From contig CM043960.1 of NCBI GenBank assembly GCA_014529385.2, forward strand, positions 22,375,719 to 22,439,718: a stretch of DNA of 64,000 nt. The letters are read 5' to 3'. Shown here one piece after another: positions 1-12,139 of the stretch. A program made the translations under genes and the position numbers. The notes under the pieces were generated by a model. That model was not told the DNA's origin and did no database searches. It was given only the letters and a program-made list of their open reading frames with translations. How positions within the stretch are numbered: the first letter of the stretch is position 1; each line of letters opens with the position of its first letter. The stretch comes from Adiantum capillus-veneris (lineage: Eukaryota > Streptophyta > Polypodiopsida > Polypodiales > Pteridaceae).

Positions 1-1888
1 TCCTTATCCCTTTGGTTGAAGCATGTAAATTTCCTCCTCTATGTCACCATGAGGAAATGTCGTATTTACATCCATTTACTTGAGATTTAAATCATGAGCA
101 GCCACAAGGCTTAAGAAAATCCTACTTGATTTCATTTTTATAACAGGAGAAAATATTTCATTGAAGTCAATACCTTTATTTTAAGAAAACCCTTTTACCA
201 TAAGCCTAGATTTGTACCTTTTCTTCCCACCTTCTTCCTCCTTCAGCTTGTACACCCATTTGTTCTGAAGTGCCCGCTTACCTTTAGGCAAATCAACCAA
301 CTCTTATGTTTGGTTGCGATGTAAAGATTCCATCTCCAGTTGCATGCTATTTATCCATTCTTCTTTGGATTCGTGTTGCATAGCTTCCTCATATGATTTC
401 GGCTCTCCGAAATCTGAGATCAAGAGATGGTTGAAGAAAGCAATAAACCTTTCTGTAGGTCTAGTTGCTCTTGTAGATATTTGGGGAATAGGTTGAGGCT
501 CCTCATTTGGTTGACGTTGTTGTACGTTTTCATCGTTTGTACTCCTTGAGTCTTCACTGTCCTCAAACTCCATGTACTCATCACCTGTTCTTTTTTTTTT
601 TTTTTTTCTTTCCAAGTAATCTTTGTACATATTTTGTTCATTGTAAATTACAATGAACAAATTTTGTAATCTTTGTACATATTTTGTTCATTGTAAATTA
701 CATCCCTGCTTCTAAAGATTTTACCATCTTCAAGATTCCATAGGTGATACTCAAAAGTCACCTTCTCCATAGCCAATGAAGAAACACTTTCTAGACTTTG
801 AATCTAGCTTTGACCTTAGGCTTCTATCTATGTGCATGAAAGCCTCACACCCAAACACTTTGAGAAATGAATAATTCATCAGTTTACCTATCCATGCCTC
901 CTCTGGAACTCCCCCATCCAATGTCGTTGAGGGTGACTGGTTGATTAAGTACACAGACATACTTACTGCTTCCGCCCAAAGCTCAAGTGGTAATACTGCT
1001 TGTAGCCACATGCTTCATGCCTGCTCCACGATTGTTCTGTTCATCCTTTTAGAAATTCCATTTTGTTGAGGTGTCCTTGGGGTTGTCCTTTGCCTCCAAG
1101 TGCCAATGCTAGCACAAAAGCTTTCAAAAGCTTGGCTGCAATACTTGCCTCCATTGTTGGATCTGAGGCATTTAACTTTGGTACCTGCTTCATTCTCCAC
1201 AAAGGCTTTCCACCTTTGAAATATGGAAAACACATCGGATTTAATCTTCATCACATAAACCCATGTTTTCCTAGTTGCATCGTCTATGAATGTTACACAG
1301 TACAATGAGCCACCAAGGAATGGCTACTTGCAGGACCCCAAACATTAGAATGAACCAGCTCAAGTTTTCTATTTTTTCTTTCATTTCTTGATTTTTGAGA
1401 ATATACCCTCTTTTGCTTACCATAAATAAAATCTTCACAAAACTCTAAGTCTACTTCTTTCAAACCTGGTAGAAGCTTCTTTGTTTGAAGGATTTGCATT
1501 CCTTTGGCACTCATATGTCCAAGCCGGTAGTACCACACCGCACTGTCGGCTTCTGTAGTTGTTGCTGCACAAGCTAAAGATTGTGAGCTGACAGTACACA
1601 AGTAACATTGAAGGCCACCATTGATGCCAAGCTTAACCAGATTGTTCCCACTGCCTTTCGGTCAAGGACAATCCATGCCCCATCTGCCATCATTACAGGC
1701 TTCTTTGTAAGACCACCTAGTGGCAAATAAAGGTCCTTCTGGTACAGATAGTCTTCAATCTGCATCTTCCAATGTTGGTAGCTTTTTCCGTTGAACTTCT
1801 TAATCTTGAGCTTCCCTTCCTCAACTGTTACTCCTACTCAATTCAAGGAATCCTTTGCTTGAGATACTTTAGCTACGAGAAAACCTTG

Positions 1889-1900
1889 CTCTAATACCGG
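1889..1900 (-). other. Primer-binding site (initiator Met tRNA type)
   Basis: The plus strand shows GCTCTAATACC, close to the complement of the standard plant copia primer site TGGTATCAGAGC. It abuts the LTR at 1902, which sets the LTR boundary and the minus orientation. Confidence 0.7.
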
Positions 1901-1901
1901 T

Positions 1902-1990
1902 TGTTAGGAAATATTAAGTGGCTAAGTAGATGAATGAGTAGTTTACTTAATGGAGGTACACAAATTATCACACATGAGAGATTATAGAGG

Positions 1991-2044
<54 letters not shown>

Positions 2045-2596
2045 ACACATGATATACGTGGTTCACCCAATGTGGTCTAGATCCACGAAAAGCAGCCACG
2101 CAATGGCTTTAGTACTTCAAACAAGAAGTAGGTTACAAAGGGATTATACCTTTAATAGAGCTCCATTCTTGCTTCACTCTCACCACCTCACACCCACCTT
2201 GTTGCATCAACTTTAGACTCCAAAATGTGTGTAGAATTGTCCTCCTTTTATAGGCCAAAAGGGCTGCCCTCTCTCATGAGAGGCAGCTGAGCATAGCTGC
2301 CCTAAGTCCAAATGGACTCTCCAATCCGCCCATGTGTGGTTGCCCTTGAGAAGACAAGTCCGCCTTTGAAATCAGCCATCGGCCATTGAATTTGGCCACC
2401 GGACATTGACTTACAATGACCAGCCACCGACCACCGGCCAAATGACCATCGTTTTCTGACCACTTTTCGACCGCCGTCTGGCCATAATATTCCGACGAAA
2501 AGGAATATTTCGGCGGAGTGGACATGCAAATTTTGGTCTCCGGTGAGTGGTGTTTCTTCACACACGATGGCTTCTCCTCATAACGGGGGTCTTACA
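1902..2596 (-). repeat. 5' LTR of the Copia fossil
   Basis: The 695-bp segment is bounded by TGTTAGG at 1902 and CTTACA at 2596, the TG...CA rule for LTRs, and lies next to a primer-binding site. It carries an internal GA microsatellite. The partner LTR lies outside the window, so the boundary at 2596 is inferred from the terminal motif only. Confidence 0.65.
1993..2042. repeat. (GA)n microsatellite inside the Copia LTR
   Basis: About 50 bp of uninterrupted GA dinucleotides. It lies inside the LTR. Any open frame through it is a string of Arg-Glu repeats and is not a gene. Confidence 0.95.
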
Positions 2597-3223
2597 AATG
2601 TGTATTTCTAATACAGAAAATTACAAGGGGAAAATCAGGCTCCATACTTAACAAAAAGGAGTTACTAATTATATTAACATCATTCGTTGAGATGGGGCAA
2701 GGAGAAGGAGGAAAAAGGGCACACTAGATGTAGAGATGGAGATTTGGTGCTAGCTTTGCTCCAGACTCTGTGTTCCATGCCTCACTTCATGCCAATTCTT
2801 GTTCCCACCAAAGCCATTCATCACAAATACCTTCGCAGCCTTTTGTATCAGCACTTCCCAAAAGCCCAAATTGAATATCTTAAGGTGCCTTCTTTAAGGA
2901 TCAAAATGATTTCGATCAAAAAATGTATCTTTTTTTTTTTTTAAAGCTACTCCAACCCCATCACTGTTTTAAAAATGTGTGAATCAATCACACTCAAAAA
3001 TACATGGAAAGAGGGACGTATGTGTCATTTTAAAAACGGCATCCATGCACAAATTTCTTAGCATGCATGCAAACTCTTCACGGTCGAGATTGGTTGATTC
3101 CTTTAGGGAGTAGTTGGTGAGAAGAGCCAGATGAAAAGGCAGACTAGGTGTTCGTCTACATACGACGGTGGTGCGTAGGCTGTGGGACGCTCGCTCTCAG
3201 ATTGGCAGAGCAAGCAAAACACA
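2597..3223. other. Non-coding stretch, nothing recognised
   Basis: An 85-codon open frame on the plus strand (2687-2944) ends in a homopolymer run of Phe codons and matches no family I know. Otherwise there is only ordinary AT-rich sequence with a T-run near 2930-2940. I see no repeat ends or promoter. Confidence 0.5.
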
Positions 3224-3405
3224 TTAGTAAAGTGGCCATGTCCTCTGATTAGTCACAAATAGCATTTCATGGCTATTGATAACCTCAATGAAGTCAAAGC
3301 CGGTTCCTATGCTCCCTCCAGCTATCAAGGGTTTGCAGCAACCCAGCCATGGTTCATTCACTCTCGCCTCAAACAACTTCAGTAGCCCGACAACTTCATG
3401 CAGCA

Positions 3406-3552
3406 GCGAGCACAAATACCATATGTTGCTAGGATAGCGACATTTTACTTGATGTTTGGCTGAATCAAATACCATATGTTGCCACAATAGCGAGCACAAA
3501 TACCATATTTTGCTATGGTAGAGACATTTTAGTTGATGTTTGGTCGAATCAA
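3406..3552. repeat. Diverged tandem duplication, 84-bp period
   Basis: A unit starting GCGAGCACAAATACCATAT at 3406 recurs at 3490, both followed by a similar ATTTTA(C/G)TTGATGTTTGG segment. The duplication makes a minus-strand open frame (3224-3598) look internally repetitive. I do not believe that frame is a gene. Confidence 0.8.
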
Positions 3553-3954
3553 GGTCAATAAGGAAGGGCATATCATGGAATTTCTTGTGCAAACCCATTT
3601 TTGAATAGCATCAACTTCTCCAAGGTAGAGGATAGAGAGCATAATTGTGATGGAATAGGGCTGCTCAGCTCGTTGGAGTCCGGTGGAGAACCTTCAAAGT
3701 GTTCAAATTCATGATCGCATTACTAAAGGGGGTGGGCGTGAAGAGATTGAAGGTGAGAAGCAAGCTCTCCAAGCTACAAAAACGAGTGACAAATTCTGCT
3801 ATGAAGCTCCGAAATAGCTTGTTGGTGACCACAACAAAGACGGAGGCAACAATAGGGAAGATGCTCACTCGATCAGCAACTTAACCCAACATACATAAAG
3901 CTGGAGGCATTGATCTAGTTGACCTGTGTGAATATGCCATGTATGTGTGCAAGT

Positions 3955-4011
<57 letters not shown>

Positions 4012-4256
4012 ATGCGTGCGTGTGTGTGTGTGTGTAAGCAAAGAATATTACAAAGACTACATTAATCAAGACTCAAGACATTGGGTAAGGAAAATTGAGG
4101 CATCCATTATAGGTTATTGAGTACAAAAAATAAGAAAATTGAGTTATCCCTTTTGCTTTTATCCATAGCCTTAACCCATGCAAGTATTAATCCGGGTACA
4201 CGCATCCATCATAAACCAAAAAAAACATTAGTTCCTTAGTCTATGGATTGCAAGTG
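3553..4256. other. Non-coding stretch with TG microsatellite
   Basis: Short open frames overlap on both strands at 3665-3884, with no recognisable domain. The TG tract sits in the middle. Nothing else is supported here. Confidence 0.45.
3953..4034. repeat. (TG)n microsatellite
   Basis: A long TG dinucleotide run, interrupted once by CATGCGTGCG at 4011-4020 and then resuming. The minus-strand Thr-His frame through it is an artefact. Confidence 0.95.
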
Positions 4257-4753
4257 TCATAAGATTGATACACATGTTATATATATCCACATAGAGATAG
4301 AGGATATGTGGGGACCTGGTTGTCCATGGTTGGAGAGATTGTCGTGGCAGCGTAGGGGCGAAGGAGAATTTCCTTCAGCCTGAGTGTTTGAGGATTCCAT
4401 GCAGATGCTCTTAAGTAGAATAGAATGGATGGGTCCATGGGTGAGTAGCTTGGTGGTTTCTCCTCTGCTATGAGAGAGTGGGGAGATGGGGTAGAAAAGA
4501 AGAGGTTTTTGGGTGTGCCATGCAGGGAGTGGGTACCTTATGCACGCGTCATTGTGCCATTTTATTCCCCATTTAAACCTATCATGGTCTACTTTGGTTT
4601 TGGGTTTAATCAAAGAAGTTTTAGGATTTATAACTCCCAAGTAATTAAGGTAGTAATCCCACATATATACTATGATATCTTCTGTGTAAAGATGGCCTTC
4701 CTTCCTTCCTATACTAGGAGGTTCTAGAAAGGGCACTAGGCCCCCAAAGGGAC
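4257..4753 (-). other. Open frame of unknown meaning beside the RT fossil
   Basis: A minus-strand open frame of 195 codons covers 4257-4844. The codon usage and composition suggest no known domain. It lies downstream of the Penelope-like reverse transcriptase on the same strand, so it may be that element's 3' region rather than a gene. I saw no GIY-YIG endonuclease motif in it. Confidence 0.25.
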
Positions 4754-4762
4754 CTAGTGCCC
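4731..4762. repeat. Perfect 10-bp inverted repeat (hairpin)
   Basis: GGGCACTAGG at 4731-4740 is the exact reverse complement of CCTAGTGCCC at 4753-4762, with a 12-bp spacer CCCCCAAAGGGA. A similar hairpin occurs at 23651-23678 beside another retroelement. Function is unknown. Confidence 0.8.
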
Positions 4763-5422
4763 ACCATTGAACATGTGCAAAATTGTTGGTATGTTGTGGA
4801 ACTCTGATGTGTATTTGACTATGTAGTTTTTTAATGGCCGCCACAGTGTGATGCTTTCAAATCCATTAGCACGAATATCAAGTATAAGCCTTCTAATATC
4901 TGAAGAGTTGGAGAAGAGGATATGGTTTATTTGGGATAATATTACTTTGTGTGCCCATTCAGATGGTCTATTACTACCTCTGTGGATGTATTTGAACACT
5001 TGGATTGAAGAGTTATTATCCTTGTGTAACTTGGTTTTGTCTATCCTGCCATTTGAAATTTCAAGTTGTATGCTGAGAAAAGTGGTTTTGATAGACAATC
5101 CATATTTGAGTGTAGTAGCACTATGATCGATTATTAAACAGGAGGGGTAAATTGAGTTCTGGGTGATGAAAAATGAATGATAGGTTTGTTAACCCACAAT
5201 ATATCATCAAACTATCTAAATGTATTTCTTTCTATTGTGTGGGTCTTGTAATGTGTTAGAGATATACTCATATTCAAGGGAATGTAGGTAGAGGTTGCAC
5301 CAAATTGAGGAACATGATAATCCCATGGGTATGCCATTTGTTTGAATATAGGTGGCCCCATTGCATTGTACAACCATGTTATCTATGAGCCATGAGTTTT
5401 TGTGAGCACCTTTGGGTTTCAA
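4754..5422 (-). mobile_element. Penelope-like reverse transcriptase fossil
   Basis: Three ordered pieces on the minus strand resemble one reverse-transcriptase fold. First comes a palm block with WLIDN, then QTNGIPMG followed by NLYLHSLEYEYI (about 5216-5400). Next is an FDDILW motif, matching the catalytic DD (about 5180-5200). Last is a thumb-like block with FLSIQLEISNGR, TKL, a SQI segment and RRLILDIRANGF (about 4800-5070). From memory the spacing WxIDN...QTxGIPMGxxC...S.E matches a family of reverse transcriptases common in animal genomes that I associate with Penelope-like elements. Plants are known to carry some Penelope-like elements (Dryad in conifers), but I cannot say this is Dryad. 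It is broken, with a few breaks, and appears old. Confidence 0.6.
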
Positions 5423-5766
5423 AATTCGACATGGTGAATGGGCAACCCATAAAGAAGGGCTCTAAAATATTGGAGGATTTGGTAATCAGGATTTGGTTTA
5501 ACCCAAGTTCTGCAGCAGCTTTGTCTTTGTCATTCAGTCGAGTAAGCAAAAAACCTTCATTGATGGAAGACTAACAAGGCAAAATTTTCAAAGGCCCATA
5601 CCTTTTGATTTGTGTCTTCAAGCATTACCTCCAGCAGGCGGTCCGGTATGAAAGGGCCAATGTATGTGTCCTTAAGGGGGTTGATCTTTTCCATAAGGGC
5701 ATTGTTGACGGAGAATTCTTGTCTTACCAATTTGGCTTCATCTGCATCAAGCTCCTCAGGGATTAG
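5423..5766 (-). other. Coding-like sequence upstream of the RT fossil, split by the gypsy insertion
   Basis: On the minus strand this stretch keeps protein-like composition (for example PEELDADEAKLVRQEF and TYIGPFIPDRLLEVM). It ends exactly where the gypsy LTR begins at 5767 and by position should continue from 20656. It could be the N-terminal part of the Penelope-like element or a separate old gene. I do not recognise it. Confidence 0.35.
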
Positions 5767-6666
5767 TGTTAGAAGCAAGCTAACACGGATACCATTTTTC
5801 GGAGTTCTCATTGTAAAACACTTATTATTTTGATAAATCGAGAATATTGTAACTCCTATTTTCTCAAATAAACTTTGTAATTGATAAGCCGGGGCTACAA
5901 GCTTCAAGATTGTATCAACCTGTCATTACCCATCTTTGGTAGAACTCTTAGATTATTAGTTTTGACCACTTGGCTAAGGTATAAAAGCCAATTTTTGTAA
6001 GTTATTATTAAGTTTTTGGATAATAGGAACGCAGCGTGAGCTAACTCACTTCTCTCCTTCTCGCGCTTCCTAATCCCTCTCCGTTGTCACATTACAGTCG
6101 TGTTTGTTGCATTGCAATAAGAGCTCTACGCATTGACGTAAGCACATCACAGTAATTCGTAGCTTTTGGTGTCGATGACCCGCGGCCTAATTTCATCATA
6201 ACTAGGAATTCACACTTTCAAATCAAAAACTAAGCATAGGCGGGGTATTGGGGCATCATTGCTAAGCATTTAGATGCATTCTGGGTCAAAAACGACTAGG
6301 TCAAAAATCCATTGTTGTTAATAATCGCAATTTTGGCACTTGACCTAAAGTGGGGTTTGAGACCATAAGCATGTGTTCTTAGGTCTTATAAGCATGTCCT
6401 AGAAGTTTTGTTATGTTTGGATGTCATTTGATGCTTTAACGAATGTGATTTGTTCGCCGATGAGCAATTGGCTTTTGGTGATTTTTGTCACTTGAGTGTA
6501 GCTTGAGTTAGATGCGAGTGGTTAGCTGTTTTCCGAGAGATTGACACCCTCTTGTAGTCTCTATGCACTAGTCGAGTCAACTTCATCCCATAGATTGACA
6601 ATTTAAGCGGGGTTCTCGCTAATACTGCAATAAGATAGGATAGTGAGGTTAGACATGCGTCCCACA
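5767..6666 (+). repeat. 5' LTR of the large gypsy element
   Basis: Starts TGTTAGAAGCAAGCTAACAC and ends GTCCCACA, matching the 3' LTR at 19732-20655 over its whole length with scattered substitutions and indels. It holds a half-site (GTTAATAATCGC at 6317) of the palindrome found in the internal arrays. Confidence 0.9.
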
Positions 6667-6668
6667 TT

Positions 6669-6686
6669 TGGCGCCGCTATCGGGGA
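6669..6686 (+). other. Primer-binding site, TGGCGCC type
   Basis: TGGCGCCGCTATCGGGGA lies two bases after the 5' LTR. This resembles the TGGCGCCGTTGCCGGGGA-type site of plant Tat and Athila elements, thought to pair with tRNA-Asp. Confidence 0.8.
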
Positions 6687-8651
6687 TTGAAGAGACCTAA
6701 ACTAGGGAAAACACAAGTGTCTTGTAAAGTTATCCTTTAACTTCCTCTAGGATTGCCTAGAGTTCAAAATTTTCTTTTAGAAACCGCATAGCCTAAGATT
6801 GTCGTCTTTTGATGTGTAGAGGTAGGAGGTAATTGTACTTGTTGAGTGCCTTTAGGATTGTAGGATTATAGAAATAGATTAGGATTTTGAGGATGATTGA
6901 TAGACAAGACAAGTGTACAAATCAATGCTCAGAAAACCATAAAAAACAAGAAAGCGAGTGTTTGTGGACACTTTCCACAACCCCATTGCATGAGAATCTA
7001 GGAGTAGGGTAAGTAGGATCCGAGGTGGATTTCAGAACATTGCTCTCTTTGCAAGAATCAAGTGTGAGTGTTCTTTGAAGTTGCAAAATTTTAAATCTAT
7101 GGCTAGAAATAGCAAAAAAAGACCCCAAACCACTCAATCCAATTGGAGAGTAAGCCTAAAAGTTGTATGAACCGGTGGGTAAGCTCAAGGACACTTTGAG
7201 ATAAAAATTTCAAGAGTTTGCCAAAACTCAGATTATTTACTTTTTCTTGACATTACATGCCAAAGTAAGTTTTGACTTGATTCATAGGCTTAAAATAGCT
7301 CATGAAAAGACTCTCCATTGCAAAATTGCAAAAAAGTGTTCATTTCAAGCCTGAAGTTAATAATCGCTATTATTAACTTTCAGCTCAAATTTGACCAAGG
7401 TTCATACCATTGACTCATTGCATGTATACAAACAACTTTTGTAAAGGCACAAAAGATGTGGATCACCAAACTGGCAAAAAACTGGGTAAAAACTAAAGTT
7501 TGTACTAATTTTTTGAAACTTGAGTGTAAATTGGAAAAATATTTGTCCAAACTTGATGAAATTTGATTTATAAGCTTATATTGATGTGATAAACATGTGT
7601 ACATGATCACTTGACGAAAAAGATGCAAAAATTTGCCAATTGTAAATAATCATGATTATTTACATCTGCCCCATATTTCAACTTTTTTGACCAAGTCAAC
7701 ATATCACTAGCTTTACCATGTTGCAATAAGCCCACAAACCAAATTTGGTAAGATTTGGATCATTGGATTGAAAATTGTGACCAAATTTGCAAAGTTAGTA
7801 GTCTGTGGATAGAAAACTGATGTCCATTTGACCAAAAATTGTCCAAACTTGTTGAAACTTGGCTAGGGACCTTAACTTGAGGTGCTCAACAGATCTGTGT
7901 CAAAGTTGGGATAAAAATTTGCAAAAATATAGCTAGAGTAAATAATCGCGATTATTTACATCTGCTTCAAAAATTAACAAATTTGCAAATTTGAGTATAC
8001 CATAAGGTCAACCATATCAAGTAGACGACACAAATCAATTTTGGTGAAATTTGGACCACAAAAGTGAGATTTAAGCCAGAATCTTGAAATCAGAGTCTGC
8101 GAACACAAAACAGTTGATAAACTTGAACATATTTTGTCCAAACTTGTTGAAAGTTGTCCAGGGACTTTAACAGAGTGTTTACTTGACAAACCAAGCCAAA
8201 AAGTGCAAAAAATTGACAAAAGTAAATAATCACGATTATTTACTACTGCTACAAAGAGATACCAGTTTTGACTTTTGAACTTGTCTAGTGTTAGACCAAC
8301 ATAATACAAGGCCATGAGGAAATTTTGGGTTCAATCGGATCCAAATTGGTACATTTTCACTCAGTTTCTAAGTTGCAGATTAATCCTTTGATATTTTGCC
8401 AAAGTCGAATCTGAAAGTCAATTGCTGACTCCCATAGCTTGATTTGAAGTGATACACACAAACCAATCACGATAGATAGCAAGAATTATACCATGTTTGT
8501 GAAAGAATAGCTTACTTTATCAAATTTATACAGGAATCAGGTTGCATACAAGGAATCGGTAGTTTGACAGAAAGTTGCAATCGAATCAAGTGGAAATTGA
8601 TGACAAGTCAATCCAAAGGTAAGTACTCTATCCAGGGCTCTAGAAGTCTTT
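6687..8651 (+). other. Long leader of the gypsy element
   Basis: About 2 kb between primer site and gag with no credible coding region. From about 7200 onward it is made of diverged tandem units of roughly 290 bp, each with a central palindrome (next entry). Repeated phrases include GTCCAAACTTGTTGAAA at about 7850 and 8140. Confidence 0.7.
7356..8243. repeat. Array 1 of ~290-bp units with a 22-bp palindrome
   Basis: Palindromic centres lie at 7356-7377, 7642-7663, 7938-7959 and 8222-8243, spaced 286, 296 and 284 bp. Two are perfect palindromes with the core TAAATAATC(A/G)(T/C)GATTATTTA. The others are imperfect at the centre or arms. Sequence between centres is alignable by eye but diverged, so this is a tandem repeat in which the palindrome is the best-kept part. 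Confidence 0.85.
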
Positions 8652-11519
8652 ATGAACCTTAGATCTGGTCGTGTACTAGAAAATCAAGCCATATTTGGAG
8701 AAACCTCCAGTAGAGTATCCACCGAAGAAAGCTGTACCAAGGCAATTCCTTGCACACTATCCTTAAAGAAGTTTGAGACACTTTCTCAGATTCAACATCT
8801 GAAATGTCTTCTTACTCGACTCACTCAGAGACCGGAATGACAGTGCGCTATACGCATATACTCTCATTTTATAAGCATTGATGACCATGGTATTAAGTTC
8901 AAAGAAGAGATTAGGGAAAACAAACAAGAAAAAATGTACATGGACAGAAACGGAACTCGGTATTTACAAGTTGAAAACCCTGACGTGATAAAAAAATGGG
9001 GGTTAGAAGTAAACACCATAACCCAGATATGTGAGCAAAAGAAGGCCTACCAACTTTAGAATTCGAGGGATATGATCAAGTAGATTTGAAGCCTTTGAAA
9101 CGGCTTAGTACGGATAATCCTAGGATCGGAGTCTATTGTTGAGAAGATAGAAATGTAAAAGACCTTTTGTGGACTTCGCATGATAAATCAAGAAAACTGG
9201 CGGCCATGAAGATCATCTATATCTTCAAGATCAAGGATAAGGGGTCAACAGACCTACCAACCTACGTGTTTAGGGATTGTTATAACAACAACTTTGTTAT
9301 GATTACTCCTGAGGAGGTAGAACAAACCAAATACCAAGGGTATTTCATAAGGGATTGGATATTGGTCCAAGGACCGGAAACCATTCCAAGAGAAGAACAC
9401 CGTGAGAGATCTTCTGAGAGTAATGTTAAGAAACCAGAAACCACCTCATCAAGCAAAAAATCAGGTGACACTAAGGCCAGTCTAGGGCTACATGGGTCAT
9501 TATTTCCAACAGACTGGTTTGAAGGACTCGGAACAGGACCAATTGCCAGGAGACTGGGAGTTGAACCAAATAGGCGTGTCAGACCAGCTGATTTCAGAAA
9601 TGGGTGAGAAAATACAGTGGATCAGGGGATCCATACGACCACTTAGCAAGCTTTGAGCAACTGCTAAGAGCAGAACGTATATTTGATTTTCATACTCAAT
9701 TTGAGGGGTTTTTGGAATGACATTGAAGGAAAAGCATTGACATGGTTCCAAAACATTCCACCAAGGTCAATCATAGACTTAAATACATTAGCTTAAGGAT
9801 TTGTAGCTGCTTGTTCCAAAATGGGGATCAAACACAATATGGTAGCTCAAATTTACGGCTTTAAACAAAAACAAGGTGAGTCTGTTAGGGATTGTGCAAC
9901 TCAAATGAAGCAATACATTGCCAGATGCCCAGAGCTAGAGATACCTACAGAAGAATGACTAGTATCTTTGTTTCTAGAAGTACTACTAAACAAGGAACTT
10001 CATGCTATACTTTATAGCAAGAAGCACACAACCTTAGAAGAGTGTGTGTCTGATGCTATTGACTTAGGAGACAATTGTGATATTTTCAATGCAAAATATG
10101 TCCCTAAGGATAACCAAAGCGAGAAAACAACATCCACCAAAACAAGCACAAGTAGGAACGGCTGCTGCAGCACTGCTTTCAGCCATAGAAGACATGCTCA
10201 AAAGGATAAATGACATGATGAACAACATACAAAAAGCACCTATTAGGGGACCAGGACAAGGGATGCCTCAATAGGGACAACCTATTAGGCCACAAAAATG
10301 TTGTGCAATCGAGGGTAAATGAACCAACCACGAGACCAATGAGTGCTACTTCCGACCAAAGTATGATGGGAATGTTCAGTACGTGCCAATGAGGCCACAA
10401 GGACAACCCATGTACAGATATCATCCTAATATGGCACAAGCTCAAAGACCACCGATGGGTATGGAAAGACCTCAGCCCATGTTGGGTCAATAACCTCCGT
10501 ATCAAGGACATAATGCAGTGCCTATAAAGTACATGCATCCATAGGGAGTCATAGATGAACAAGCACTTGTGCCTGTTACACCTTATGCCGAGCCTAGTCC
10601 ATCTACGATAATGGTAGAGGGAGATTGGTATAATTCACATCCACCACCAATGGAAGAACCTGTGACTTCTGCTCCACCAGAGCTTGCACCAATGTATTAT
10701 GTAGCTAATCAAGGTGTCAGACCTCCTATAGTAAGACCCATGATTAAGCCAAGAACAGAAAACTGTCATAATTGTGGTACAGATGATCATTGCAAGAATG
10801 AATGTCCAAAGCCTGACAAAAACCTCAAACCAATTGAAGCTTATTGCATACAATGTTGCAAAAATGGAGGACACTTTCCAAAAGATTGTCCTAAAAATCC
10901 TCTAAACAAGGGTAAAACAGTAGTAAATGTAGTCCAAGTGATACCTAGTAGCTCATCTGAGAGTGAACCAATTGTGAACCAAGTGATACCTAGTAGTTCA
11001 TCTGAGAGTGAACCAATTGTTGCAATCAAGGTAACCACTAGAGCCCAGGCTAAGAAAAAGAAACATAACTCCTCAGATGATTTGGAAAATACAAAAGTTG
11101 CCTCTCAAAGGATCAAAAGAAGCAGATGCAAAAGATATGAGATGAGAAAACAAAAACAACAGGCTAAAATTGAGGAGAAAGAAAAAAAACTATTCCAGGA
11201 AAAAGTAAAAGAAACTGGAAGCGAAATCAAAGAAACAACCGTGAAATCTGGAGGATCAATTTTGGTTGATAAAATTTTTGAGCCTATTAATGCAGACTTA
11301 GAAGCCTACCAAGCGGAACTTGAAGCAGGCCAAAACATGAAAAACAAATGGAAAAACTATCCTTCTTCAGACATGGAAACAGATAAGCTTGAAGCTTATC
11401 AAATTTTGGTAAGAATCACGCAAGAAATGCTAGAAAAACAAAAACCCAAGATTGAAAGTATCTCAAAACCTGAAGAGCTTGTGCTAAGAGAAACTAAAGA
11501 AAATCCAAAGTGGTGGTAG
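8652..11519 (+). other. gag region of the gypsy element
   Basis: Protein-like plus-strand sequence with a Retrotrans_gag-type block (GSGDPYDHLASFEQLLRAER near 9610, and KQGESVRDCATQMKQYIARC near 9870). Toward the end are two zinc knuckles: CHNCGTDDHCKNEC (about 10762-10803) and CIQCCKNGGHFPKDC (about 10847-10890). The tail is very lysine- and glutamate-rich. Gag would form the particle and bind RNA. It is a broken fossil. Confidence 0.75.
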
Positions 11520-12139
11520 AACCCCACCTGGAAACAAAAGAACCAAAACTTATAGTGCCGGACAGCAAAGATTCCTTAGACAGAATTCCATTCGTAGAGG
11601 AAGACTGGCCAGGACACTTATGGGAAAAAGTTTGAGAGATCAATGATGCGAGCCTAACTCTAAAGTCAGCTCCTATAGAGGGAGTTTGGTTAGACAATCT
11701 ACCTCCTAATATAGACATGGATGTACAATCCTTGTATGGGAATTGCGGATCTGAAGCTTCAGGAATGTCGAAACCATTGACCTTGAAAACATTACCCTCT
11801 TACTTGGGAGATAACGAAGATGAATCCATAGTGTGTAAAACCACTCAAGTAAAAAGAGAGAAACAGACCCTAGAAGTAGACAACATTCATTCAATCATGT
11901 CTACACCCATTCAATGCACTCTTACTTTGGGAGAACTGTTAAAACTCAGACCATATTTATGGAATGATCTACAGAAAAACCTAGAGAAGGTGGGGATAAC
12001 GGGGCTAATCTCAAAAAATTTGGGAAAATTGCACATGAAATGGACAACAAAGAGATTAGATATGTTCCAATGAACAAAGTCGGAGAATACTACGAAGGGG
12101 AAGAAGCAAACACCACCCTTCCAATGAAATATAATGACA

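Larger units (their letters stand above)
1..2596 (-). mobile_element. Ty1/copia retrotransposon fossil, Tork-like, cut by window edge
   Basis: Read on the minus strand, the order is 5' LTR (1902-2596), primer site (about 1889-1900), gag start (about 1574-1860), GAG-pre-integrase with a YRLGHMSAKGM motif (about 1350-1560), integrase core and C-terminal part (about 751-1320, including FGCEAFMHIDR and KCFFIGYGEGDF), and the beginning of reverse transcriptase (about 1-430). The KCFFIGYG-type block resembles the Tnt1/Tork group of plant copia elements, which is an inference from motif style. The element continues past position 1, so its 3' LTR is not visible. It is broken, with several breaks, and looks old. 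It is a fossil with no expected activity. Confidence 0.85.

Noticed and set aside
1950-2216. Open frame rich in Arg-Glu repeats
   Set aside because: It is the GA microsatellite of the Copia LTR read in frame, without flanking domain.
3881-4069. Minus-strand Thr-His repeat frame
   Set aside because: It is the TG microsatellite read in frame.
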